64,000 bases of DNA, taken from the NCBI GenBank assembly GCA_035499735.1, contig DATJYC010000070.1:1-64000 (forward strand). The letters are read 5' to 3'. Each line of letters starts with the position of its first letter. The first letter of the stretch is position 1. Origin of the DNA: VBDM01 sp035499735 (lineage in GTDB: Bacteria > Pseudomonadota > Gammaproteobacteria > Burkholderiales > SG8-39). The notes under the pieces were generated by a model, which saw only the letters and a program-made list of their open reading frames with translations, was not told the DNA's origin and made no database searches. A program made the position numbers and the translations under genes. Positions 51,357 through 59,611 of the stretch are shown here, piece by piece.

Positions 51357-53081
51357 ATGGCGACGACGACAGTCCTCCGGGCTTCCCAGATCTTCGTCGC
51401 GAAGTCCTGGCGCGGTCTGTTTCTCGTCATGCTCATCTGCCTGCACCTGTCGGCGATGTGGGGCGCCGAGGACATCTGGGCGCGCGGCATGATGCTCGCG
51501 CATTTCGGCCTGTTCATGCTATGGCAGCCGTTCATGCGTGGAGAGCGGCGGCTGACCTCGTCGCAGGTGGCGGCGATCGCCGCGGTCGCCGTGGGCACCC
51601 TCTACTTCCTCAACTGGTGGCTGCTCGCGCTCTGGGTGGCCGTGCTGGCGGGCATCGTGGGGGGCAAGGTCTTTCTCTTCCAGGCACTCTGGCTGCGGCG
51701 CTTCTACCTGGTCGTGCTGCTGTACCTCGTGTCGCTGCTGCTCGTCTGGATCGTTCCGAACAGCTTTTTCCGCGTTCCGGTGCCCAGCGAAGTGGGCCTG
51801 CTCGCCCAGTGGGGGCTGCCCGTACTCTTCGTCGTGATGATGGCGATCCCCGCGGAGACCGATACCTCCGAGACCCCGCAGGTGGTGGATTTCTTCTATG
51901 CGGCGATGATCGTGCTGCTGCTCATCGCTCTTGCGCTCGGCAGCTTCGCCTTCATGACGGTCGGGAAGATCGACTACATCACGGCGCTTTCGTTCAGCAT
52001 GCTGATCATCGCGGGGGTGCTCTTGATCCTGTCGTTCGCATGGAACCCGCGCTCCGGGTTCAGCGGCCTCTCCGTCTATTTCTCGCGCTACCTGCTTTCC
52101 ATAGGCCTGCCTTTCGAGCGCTGGCTGTATTTTCTCGCGGAACTGTCGCAGCTCGAGACCAAGCCCGAGCGCTTCATGAAGGAAGCCTGCAGCGGATTGG
52201 CCAAGCTGCCGTGGGTGACGGGGGGCTTCTGGCATACCGCGGGCGAATCGGGCGATTTCGGCAAGGTTTCCAAGAACTCCGTTGAATTCACGAACCAGGA
52301 AATCCACTTGCGGGTTTTCACCCAGCTGCCCCTGAGTCCGTCGCTGGTGTGGCATTTCCAGCTGCTCGGGCAGATGCTCGGCGAGTTCTATGTGGCCAAG
52401 CAACGCGAGCAGAAGCTGCAGCAGCAGACCTACGTGCAGGCGGTGCACGAGACCGGCGCGCGCATGACGCACGACGTGAAGAACCTCCTGCAGTCGCTCA
52501 ATGTGCTGTGCGCCGCCGCCGAGCGCGACGCGGCCCCCAACGCGGGAGGCGAGCTCTCGGCCCTGATGCGCCGCCAGCTGCCTGCGATCACCCAGCGTCT
52601 GCAGCAGACGCTCGACAAGCTGCAGAAGCCCGACACCAACAACGGACGCTTCGTGACGGCCGACGCCTGGTGGGAAGGCCTGCAGCGGAGCTACGCCGGC
52701 CGCGGCGTCGAATTCTCGCGTGCGGGATCAGGAGAGGCGGTGATGCTGCCGAAGGAGCTGTTCGACTCGGCAGGCGACAACCTGCTGCAGAACGCGCTCC
52801 GGAAGCGGAGGCTCGACGAATCGGTCAGTATTCGCGTGACCTTCCAGTGCGACGATACGATCGAGTTCTCGGTCTGCGATAGCGGCGCCCCGGTCGCCTC
52901 GGAGGTCCTGCGCGGCCTGATGCGAGGTCCCGTGCCGTCGGAGACCGGATTCGGAATCGGCCTCTACCAGACCAGCCGGCTCGCGGAGATCTCGGGGTTC
53001 TCGCTTCAGCTGCGCGAAAACGACCCGGGGAGGGTCTGCTTCAGCCTGCGCGGTGAGGTGCGCCGCGGCGCGCGGACATAA
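51357..53081 (+). CDS. Membrane sensor histidine kinase (orphan)
   Basis: The 574-residue protein has seven or eight hydrophobic helices in the first 250 residues and no obvious periplasmic sensor domain. A cytoplasmic part follows with the phosphoacceptor box ARMTHDVKNLLQSLN, His372, and an ATPase domain with N-box SAGDNLLQNAL and G-box TGFGIGLYQTSRLAEI. HDVKN is a less common H-box found in NtrB-like and related kinases. No response regulator is encoded beside it. It ends one base before the convergent pseudopilin gene. Confidence 0.85.
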   Translation: MATTTVLRASQIFVAKSWRGLFLVMLICLHLSAMWGAEDIWARGMMLAHFGLFMLWQPFMRGERRLTSSQVAAIAAVAVGTLYFLNWWLLALWVAVLAGIVGGKVFLFQALWLRRFYLVVLLYLVSLLLVWIVPNSFFRVPVPSEVGLLAQWGLPVLFVVMMAIPAETDTSETPQVVDFFYAAMIVLLLIALALGSFAFMTVGKIDYITALSFSMLIIAGVLLILSFAWNPRSGFSGLSVYFSRYLLSIGLPFERWLYFLAELSQLETKPERFMKEACSGLAKLPWVTGGFWHTAGESGDFGKVSKNSVEFTNQEIHLRVFTQLPLSPSLVWHFQLLGQMLGEFYVAKQREQKLQQQTYVQAVHETGARMTHDVKNLLQSLNVLCAAAERDAAPNAGGELSALMRRQLPAITQRLQQTLDKLQKPDTNNGRFVTADAWWEGLQRSYAGRGVEFSRAGSGEAVMLPKELFDSAGDNLLQNALRKRRLDESVSIRVTFQCDDTIEFSVCDSGAPVASEVLRGLMRGPVPSETGFGIGLYQTSRLAEISGFSLQLRENDPGRVCFSLRGEVRRGART

Positions 53082-53903
53082 TCAGGGCAGCTTGCCGGCA
53101 GCGACCGCGCGCGAGATGAGCACGCTCGCTGGGATGATCACCACTATGTCGTCGAACTCGCAATACGGTTGCGCGGATACCGTATCGTCGCACCCCGATG
53201 CGGACGGTGTGGGATTGCGACTGAAAAACGTGGTCGCGGCCGCGGTGTGAGTCGCATTGGCGGTCTCGTCGAAGCCCGGTGGAGCGCTGAGGGTGCCCCC
53301 GGCGGCCGTATAGGCCCCGAATCCGTTCTTGCCGTGGGAGATGATAACGACGGGCACAGCCGACCCGACGGGTGTTGTAGTCGCGTGCGCGGTCTCGCTG
53401 CGCGTGTTGACGTTTAGAACACCCAGCGAGCAAAGGGCAAACGACGCCTGGGTCGGAGCAGGGTTGGGCGCACAAGGGGGAGTTTGACCGGCCGAGCTCC
53501 ACGTCGTCGCGGTCGGGGGTAGAGCATCCGCGAATATCGGCGATACCCAATAGGAAAAGCGTCTGCCCCAGCTGTCGGTCTCTGGCGTGCCCAGCGTCGC
53601 CCAAGGAACCACGCCGAAGACGGCGGTGCACGATGGGCTCGTGAACTGCTCGGTCCCGGCGCCCACAGCTCCGGCGGCGATGGTCCCATCGGCGGGGCAA
53701 GGCAGGCGCCCGTTTGCCTGCGCGTAGCCGATGATCGCTTCCTTGATGGAATCGAGCGTCCGGCGAGTCTCGTTTACGTTGCGGATTTCGACCTGGGTGG
53801 AGAAGGGCACCATGGCGCCGAAGATCAGCAAGGCGAGGATGGCGACTGCCACCGCAAGCTCGGCGATCGTGAATCCCCTCGCGCGCGTGATCGACGCGGT
53901 CAC
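53082..53903 (-). CDS. Pseudopilin, type II/MSHA-like
   Basis: This 273-residue prepilin starts with GTG in a GTGA overlap with the upstream gene. The leader MTASITRARG is followed by FTIAELAVAVAILALLIFGA, with Glu5 in place. The region after it has LDSIKEAIIGYAQANGRLPCPADG, common in MSHA-type minor pilins of betaproteobacteria. Several cysteines in the C-terminal half may pair. It is the last gene of the nine-gene assembly operon, so probably a minor component of the fibre. Confidence 0.85.
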   Translation of the reverse strand: MTASITRARGFTIAELAVAVAILALLIFGAMVPFSTQVEIRNVNETRRTLDSIKEAIIGYAQANGRLPCPADGTIAAGAVGAGTEQFTSPSCTAVFGVVPWATLGTPETDSWGRRFSYWVSPIFADALPPTATTWSSAGQTPPCAPNPAPTQASFALCSLGVLNVNTRSETAHATTTPVGSAVPVVIISHGKNGFGAYTAAGGTLSAPPGFDETANATHTAAATTFFSRNPTPSASGCDDTVSAQPYCEFDDIVVIIPASVLISRAVAAGKLP

Positions 53904-55762
53904 GGTGCAACGAGCACGACGCGGTCGTTGATCGACGTCGGGGTGCCCAATCGATTTTCGAAGGTTGAAGTCGCAGGGCCCGTCTGGTTCGGACCCTCAA
54001 GGTAATCCGTCAGTGAGTTCGACGGCCGGGGGGAACCGTTCAGCGCGCGGCCCGCAAGGAGCAGGATCGCCTGGCCGTTGCTGACCGAACCGCCGGCCAA
54101 CTTGTTGACTGTAAGGCAGGGACCGCATGCGCCCGATCCTCCGGGCTGCATTCCGCTGGCTAGCGCGTAGTAGGTCTGCCGGTACCATTCGTTTGCGATG
54201 AACCAGCCGACATTGGTGTCGTAGGCACTGATGGCGGGGTTCGTGATCACGTCCGGGACGGTAACCGTGATGTTGTACGTCACCGTGCAGGGAGGGGGGC
54301 AGTCGAGCGCGGCAGGCAGGGTGGCGCGATATCTTACGGTTCCCGTGCCGGTGACCAACGACCCTGTCAAGGAACTCGACGAAAACGGAGTGGGGGTGCC
54401 GCCGACCGCGGTCCCGACGCCTGACACGTCGGGCAAGACCGCCAGAGTGCGCTCGACATTGCCGGCTTGGGCCTGGATTTGAAAACGCAGATTCGAGACG
54501 CAGGTGCTGAAGCCGCAGGTGTCGTCGTGCGCCTGGAAGGTGCACTGCAGGCCGCCGGAGGACGTGGCCAGCGCCGAGCAGCTGTCGCTGTCGATTCTCC
54601 CCGAGCCGCTCACCTTGCTGACCGACCAGCCGCTCCATGGGTACGAGGGCGTCACAGCTCCACCCTGGGTGTAGCCGCCGCTGCCCGACGAGGTATTCAA
54701 TTGGAAATGAGTCGTATCGACTACCGTAACGGTCCACTTGCCGTTCGCATTGGTGTTGCCCTGCACCCCGGATACCCAGATGATGTCGCCGGTCGTCAAG
54801 GCATGGGGCGAGGCCGTCGTGATCACGATCGGCGACGCGTTGCTTGCCCCGGAGACCGGGACCGAAGCAATGGGCGGCAATCCGCTCGATTGCGATGAAT
54901 CTCCCACGAAGAGCAAGGGGGAGCGCGTCGTGGCGCCCCCGCTGGTTCCCGGATCGGGGGCGAAATTCGCCGGAAACGGAAAGGCGCCCCACTGGGAAAT
55001 ATAGAGAGTGTTCAGAAGCGGCTTTACGTCCCGCGCGATCTGGGCGGCGACCACCGGCTCGACCGCTGCCATCAGATCTGCCTGGGTGATCACGACCAGT
55101 CGGTCATTGAGCCCGAGGTCGGGTATGGCGTTCGTGGCAAAGTTGAAGTGCACCCAGTCGCCGGAGGTGAAGCTCTCCACGTAGTTCGCCGGGTCGTTGT
55201 GCGCGGGGGCCAAGGTTGAGTAGGGGCGGGTCTGCGCCAGAATGATCGGGCCTGGCGCGATCACCACCGCCACCACGTTGTTCATCGAGATATTCCCGCT
55301 GACCGTGAACTGCCCCTGGGTATCGCTGTTGATCGTCGTGCAGCTGGCCCCCGGACACTGCAGTTTGCGGAAATCGTGCGAAACGGCGTACCAAAGGCGC
55401 TCTCCGCTCGAGTCCCGCAAGTCCTCGATACCCATGGATTGCCAGGGCAGTCTGCCGATCACGCTGCGGGCGTTCGAGCCAAACACGCAGTTCTCGGTGC
55501 CATTGTCGTCCTGGTCGGGACAGGGGAGGGCGCCAGGTTGTTGGGAGTACAACGCCGCATACGCGATCAACGCGGCCTTTGCCTGCCTGAGCGCGCTCAT
55601 GTTGCGGTTCTCGCGCTCGTTGGCGATCTCGGCCGAGCTCCGGTTCAGCCCGACGGTGATGAGGAAGGCGGTGATCATCGCCGCCAGGACCAGCATCGCG
55701 ATCAGGGCGAACCCGCGCTGGTGGAGCGGGGGCGCTCCGCTGCGGAATCGCCGGGGGCTCAC
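53900..55762 (-). CDS. GspK/PilX-like pilus tip protein with inserted FCCH-like repeat
   Basis: This 620-residue protein begins with GTG. After a short leader, HQRGFALIAMLVLAAMITAF is a prepilin-like helix that lacks Glu5, as in GspK and PilX tip proteins. LRQAKAALIAYAALYSQQPGALPCPD matches the pseudopilin neighbour. Around residues 300-370 there is an unrelated segment (SGASNASPIVITTASPHALT, then GDIIWVSGVQGNTNANGKW and TVTVVDTTHFQLN) with the pattern of the FCCH-like domain frequent in phage and structural proteins. It may be an added binding domain at the fibre tip. Confidence 0.75.
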   Translation of the reverse strand: MSPRRFRSGAPPLHQRGFALIAMLVLAAMITAFLITVGLNRSSAEIANERENRNMSALRQAKAALIAYAALYSQQPGALPCPDQDDNGTENCVFGSNARSVIGRLPWQSMGIEDLRDSSGERLWYAVSHDFRKLQCPGASCTTINSDTQGQFTVSGNISMNNVVAVVIAPGPIILAQTRPYSTLAPAHNDPANYVESFTSGDWVHFNFATNAIPDLGLNDRLVVITQADLMAAVEPVVAAQIARDVKPLLNTLYISQWGAFPFPANFAPDPGTSGGATTRSPLLFVGDSSQSSGLPPIASVPVSGASNASPIVITTASPHALTTGDIIWVSGVQGNTNANGKWTVTVVDTTHFQLNTSSGSGGYTQGGAVTPSYPWSGWSVSKVSGSGRIDSDSCSALATSSGGLQCTFQAHDDTCGFSTCVSNLRFQIQAQAGNVERTLAVLPDVSGVGTAVGGTPTPFSSSSLTGSLVTGTGTVRYRATLPAALDCPPPCTVTYNITVTVPDVITNPAISAYDTNVGWFIANEWYRQTYYALASGMQPGGSGACGPCLTVNKLAGGSVSNGQAILLLAGRALNGSPRPSNSLTDYLEGPNQTGPATSTFENRLGTPTSINDRVVLVAP

Positions 55763-56184
55763 GGCGAGGTCGTACGCCTGCCCGAGGGCGTGACGATCTT
55801 CCCGTCCTCGATCGGATCCTTGACCTTGCCGCGGACCTTGTCGAGTGTCTGTCCGATCTTGATGCTGACCGAAGAGGAGTTGTCGCCTTCGCCGGCGGGC
55901 ACCGTGACGCGCGCGGGATCGCTCGGCCTCTTCGTGTTCTCCTGGGGGACGCCGTTGATCCAGACGGTGTTCTTGCCGCGCGAGCGCGACACCTGGCCGT
56001 TGACGGTGACGGAGCTGTTGACCGTCGCCGCCGACTCCTGGATGTTGGCTTGGCGGCGGCGGTCGAGGTCCTGGCGCTGCTGCGGCGTAAAGAAGAGACG
56101 TCCCAGGCTCTCGGCGGCCGGTACCGAATTCAGGCAGGACAGCAAGACTGCGCCGGCGAGAAGGGCGGCCGAACGGCTACGCAT
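55759..56184 (-). CDS. Small exported protein of the MSHA-like operon
   Basis: The 141-residue product has a signal peptide (LLAGAVLLSCLNSVPAA) and the segment LGRLFFTPQQRQDLDRRRQ, which I recognise only as frequent in proteins next to MSHA-type genes. VTVNGQVSRSRGKNTVWING follows. Position between the PilO-like and GspK/PilX-like genes corresponds to MshK. It overlaps both neighbours. No catalytic motif is visible. Confidence 0.65.
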   Translation of the reverse strand: MRSRSAALLAGAVLLSCLNSVPAAESLGRLFFTPQQRQDLDRRRQANIQESAATVNSSVTVNGQVSRSRGKNTVWINGVPQENTKRPSDPARVTVPAGEGDNSSSVSIKIGQTLDKVRGKVKDPIEDGKIVTPSGRRTTSP

Positions 56185-56806
56185 TGGGTTTCGCCTCCGG
56201 TCTTATTCCTCGCACTGAGACCAGGTCGAGCTGGCATTCCGCCTGGAGGCGCGGCCGCAGGGAAGTGACGTTCGTAACCGGACCGCGCTCCAGGCGCGTC
56301 ATCACGCACTGCCGCACCGACACGTACGCCTTCTTCGCCGCCTGCACGTCCGCGAGGAAGTTAAGCAGGTCGTCCTCGTGCAGAAGAAGCATCTCGAGCT
56401 TCATGCGGCTGACCACCAGATCCGCACCGCCGCTCGCGACGACTCCGGGATAGTCGAGCGGTCGCTGCGCCTCGATCCTGTACCGGATCTCGAAGAGCTT
56501 CCGGGCGTTCTTGATGCGCGTGATCGATTCGATCCACTCGATGCGGTTCTGCTCGCTCATCATGCCGTGCTCGCGCATGCGTTCGTAATCGACCAGGTTC
56601 TCCCGTATCTCACGCTCCTCCTCGGAGACCCTCATCACCCGCTCCTGCGCTGCGACTCGGCTCGCTCGGGTCATGTCCCGCATGCTCTTCGCGCTGTCCA
56701 GGTAGGACTGGACGGCAACAAGGGCCACGGCGCCGAGAGCAACCAACAGCAGCGCGAGCGCAAGCGGGCCGCTGAGGCGCTTCAGGTCGTCTCGCGTGAT
56801 GTTCAT
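56177..56806 (-). CDS. PilO/MshJ-like inner-membrane pilus assembly protein
   Basis: Start at 56806 gives MNITRDDLKRLSGPLALALLLVALGAVALVAVQ, a short cytoplasmic part and one membrane helix. A long coiled coil (residues 35-100) and a small periplasmic alpha/beta domain follow. This is the layout of PilO/GspM proteins; 209 residues is typical. It should partner with the PilM/PilN-like fusion encoded just upstream to link the ATPase to the secretin. Confidence 0.7.
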   Translation of the reverse strand: MNITRDDLKRLSGPLALALLLVALGAVALVAVQSYLDSAKSMRDMTRASRVAAQERVMRVSEEEREIRENLVDYERMREHGMMSEQNRIEWIESITRIKNARKLFEIRYRIEAQRPLDYPGVVASGGADLVVSRMKLEMLLLHEDDLLNFLADVQAAKKAYVSVRQCVMTRLERGPVTNVTSLRPRLQAECQLDLVSVRGIRPEAKPNA

Positions 56807-58374
56807 GCGCCTCTCTTTCGCGCGAGCGCCACCGAGAACTGCGGCACTTCCTCGCGCCTTGCCGCGCCGATATCGCCGCTGATGCTCTTTTCCGCGTTGA
56901 TGTCGAAGGGCAGCTGCGTTCGGGTGACCTCGGTGCCCGGCCGCGCGCGTAGCGCGTCCGTGAACCGCTGGACCAGCTCGGTCACCGCGCGGTAGTCTGA
57001 AGCTTGAGGCACGACCAGCCTGCCGGAAATCTCGGCGGTCTGCACCGGAGCTGGAGCCCCGGGATCCGGGGTCGCCGCGGCCGGCCTGGGTGTGGGTGCC
57101 TTGGACGCCTCGCTCGCTGCCTGGGCCTTGGATCCGCCCACCTCCCAATCTATCCGGTCGATCTCGATCTGCGGCAGAGAAGTCACCGCCTGGCTGATCT
57201 CGACAAGCATGTTCACCGGCGACGCGCTCTGCTTCAACAGCGTGCGGTAGTTCTTGACGAGCGCCCGGAGATTCTCCGTCGAGGTCGGAGTCTTGGGGAA
57301 GCGGGCCTGCAGCCGCGCGTATTCCTCCGTGGCCCGGGCTTCCAGCACGCGATCGGACGCGGACTCCTGGCGCAAGTGGTAAGTGTCGAGCAGCTTGCCC
57401 GCGGCGAGCAGCACGCACAAGCCCATTACGGCCGCACCGGCGGTGACCAGACCGACGCGCCCGCGCCAGAGATGATAGAAGTGCCGCAGGTTGTCGTCGG
57501 CGAACTGATCGCGGGGCTGGGATTCCGCGAGTACCCGGAGAAACAGGGCCTCGGCGAGCATGTCCTCCGGGAGCGACTTCAAGCCGATCCTTCGCGCGAC
57601 CTTGTCGATCGCCTGCACGTGAAAATGCAGCCGCGGGGAATCGACGCAGGCCGCCCCATACAGCTCCCGGTCCCTGCCGGGCGCGAGGACCAGCACGTCG
57701 AGCGGAGGGCCGTCGCGCGGGAGGATTCTCGAGTTGACGAGGTATTGGTGGGTTCGAAGAGACTCGGCGGCGCAATCCTGGGCGGTCGAGCGAGGGTCCG
57801 CAAGGTTCACCCTGACGATTCGCGAGAACCGGATGCGGCCGTTCTCGATGTAGGTCTGGCGCAGCCCTGCCTGTCCCAGGCTGACCATGACGTAATGCGA
57901 GGCCTTGAACCCCAGGCGCTTGCCCAGCGAGGCAGCGACGAGCGCCAGGGAGAACACGCCTACAACCCGCACTTTGCTCGCGCGCAAGACGTCGAGCCAG
58001 GGCTGGAACTGCTGAGTGTTGGTAAACGAGGTATACAGCACTCGCTCTTCCCGCCGGCCAGCGTGGGTCTCCGACCCGAGGGAGATAGGCACCGCGAGCG
58101 ACACGTCGCGGTAGCGCTGCGCGAGCCTGCGCGCCAGCAGCGCGCGCCGGTCCGATCCGCGTACATAGGGAAGATTCTCCTGGAAGAAGTCCTCCTCCAC
58201 GACATCGGCGAGAACGAAATAGAGACTCTCGGGATTGCCTTTGACGTAGCGGGAGAATTCCCCCACGCCCTTCTCGTTCATTCCGAACGTCCCTTCCCTC
58301 GCGAGTTGGCTCCCGCTAGACCGGTAGACGGTCAACTGCTGTGAGGTAAAGTAGCAGAGTAGTCTTGCCGGCAC
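56803..58374 (-). CDS. PilM/PilN-like fusion (MshI/GspL type)
   Basis: This 523-residue protein starts with GTG. Residues 1-310 resemble an actin-like PilM/GspL cytoplasmic domain (FSLALVAASLGKRLG, HYVMVSLGQAGLRQTYIENGRIRFSR). A membrane helix lies near 315-335 (GLVTAGAAVMGLCVLLAAG), then a periplasmic coiled coil and a PilN-like domain after a proline/alanine-rich linker (about 440-465). In MSHA systems MshI has the PilM role. The fused form is like GspL. It connects the motor with the inner-membrane alignment complex. Confidence 0.72.
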   Translation of the reverse strand: MPARLLCYFTSQQLTVYRSSGSQLAREGTFGMNEKGVGEFSRYVKGNPESLYFVLADVVEEDFFQENLPYVRGSDRRALLARRLAQRYRDVSLAVPISLGSETHAGRREERVLYTSFTNTQQFQPWLDVLRASKVRVVGVFSLALVAASLGKRLGFKASHYVMVSLGQAGLRQTYIENGRIRFSRIVRVNLADPRSTAQDCAAESLRTHQYLVNSRILPRDGPPLDVLVLAPGRDRELYGAACVDSPRLHFHVQAIDKVARRIGLKSLPEDMLAEALFLRVLAESQPRDQFADDNLRHFYHLWRGRVGLVTAGAAVMGLCVLLAAGKLLDTYHLRQESASDRVLEARATEEYARLQARFPKTPTSTENLRALVKNYRTLLKQSASPVNMLVEISQAVTSLPQIEIDRIDWEVGGSKAQAASEASKAPTPRPAAATPDPGAPAPVQTAEISGRLVVPQASDYRAVTELVQRFTDALRARPGTEVTRTQLPFDINAEKSISGDIGAARREEVPQFSVALARKRGA

Positions 58375-58378
58375 AGTG

Positions 58379-59584
58379 CTAGAACTTCAGCTTGGTGATG
58401 ACGTCGTAGATCGGACCGAGCACCGAAAGCATGACCCAGCCGAGAATCACGCCGAGGAATACCGTCAGCGCGGGCTCGATCAGGACTTGGATCTTGGCGA
58501 TCGACTCGCGCACTTCGCGGTTGTAGAAATACGATACGTTGAGCAGTGCAGTGTCGAGCGCGCCCGTCGACTCGCCCACGCGCAGCATGCGCAGCACGAG
58601 CGGGGGGAAAAGGCCCACCTCCTGGAACGCGGCCGTCACGTTCTTGCCTTCGCCGATCTGCTGCCCCGCCAGCCTCAGTCCTTCCTGGATGACCACATTT
58701 CCCGCGGTTTCCTCGGAGCTGCGGATCGCTTCGAGGATGGTGATGCCGGAGGCGTACATCAACGCGAAGATACTGGCGAAGCGCGACAGGATGATCTTGC
58801 GCAGGATTTCGCCGGAGACAGGCACGGCGAGCTTGAGCCGGTCGAGCTGGTACCGCGCGGAAGGGTTGACGCGCGCCGCCGCCACGACGCCCGCGACCAC
58901 GATGAGCGGCGTCACCAGCACGGCCCACCAGTAGTTGACCATGAACGCCGATACCTCGATCAGGATGCGCGTCTGCAGGGGTATCTGCTGGCCCATGTTC
59001 TTGATGAAAGCCACCATCTGCGGCACCAAGTAGACCATCAGGAAGAGGGTCACGATGATCACGATCGAGCCGACAAAAGCCGGATACATCACGAGCTTCT
59101 TCACGTGCTCCGCCAGCTCGTCCTCCCACTTCAGGCTCTCAACGAGGCTCTTCAGCACGGCGGGGAGCTTCCCCGTGTCTTCGCCAGCCCTGACCAGGCT
59201 CGTAAACACCGGCGTGAAAATCTGGGGATACTGGGTGAGCGCCTGCGACAGGCGCAAGCCGCCCTGGATGCTCTCGATCACGCCAGATATCACCTCGCGA
59301 AAGCGCGCGTTATCGATGCTGTCGCGCAGGTCGATCAGGGATTCGATGAGCGGGACTCCGGCTCCGGTCAGCTGCTCCATGTGGAAGCAGAAATTGATGA
59401 GTTCGGCGCGCTTGATCGAACCCACGCGGAGCCAGGCTCCGCCGGCGCGGGCCGGCCCGCCCCGGATCAGATCGAGCCCCATGCGCTTGAGGCGCTGCTC
59501 GAGGTCGACAATGTTGACCGCCTCGATCTGCCCGAGCATGGTCTTTCCGCGGGTGTCGATCGCCTTGTAGGTGAACAATGCCAT
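58379..59584 (-). CDS. mshG: Type II secretion/type IV pilus platform protein
   Basis: This 401-residue GspF/PilC/MshG protein has the FTYKAIDTRGKTMLGQIEA N-terminus, two repeats of the T2SSF domain (FCFHMEQLTGAGVPLIESL near 125 and SRFASIFALMYASGITILEAI near 265), and three membrane helices. It holds the inner-membrane base that the MshE ATPase turns. It lies 27 bases after the ATPase gene. Confidence 0.9.
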   Translation of the reverse strand: MALFTYKAIDTRGKTMLGQIEAVNIVDLEQRLKRMGLDLIRGGPARAGGAWLRVGSIKRAELINFCFHMEQLTGAGVPLIESLIDLRDSIDNARFREVISGVIESIQGGLRLSQALTQYPQIFTPVFTSLVRAGEDTGKLPAVLKSLVESLKWEDELAEHVKKLVMYPAFVGSIVIIVTLFLMVYLVPQMVAFIKNMGQQIPLQTRILIEVSAFMVNYWWAVLVTPLIVVAGVVAAARVNPSARYQLDRLKLAVPVSGEILRKIILSRFASIFALMYASGITILEAIRSSEETAGNVVIQEGLRLAGQQIGEGKNVTAAFQEVGLFPPLVLRMLRVGESTGALDTALLNVSYFYNREVRESIAKIQVLIEPALTVFLGVILGWVMLSVLGPIYDVITKLKF

Positions 59585-59611
59585 GACGGTACGGCGGCGC
59601 CGGACGCGCCG

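Noticed and set aside
51357..53081. PrsK-type kinase of the PEP-CTERM/exosortase system
   Set aside because: The PrsK GAF region is not visible, and no PrsR, exosortase or PEP-CTERM protein occurs in the window.
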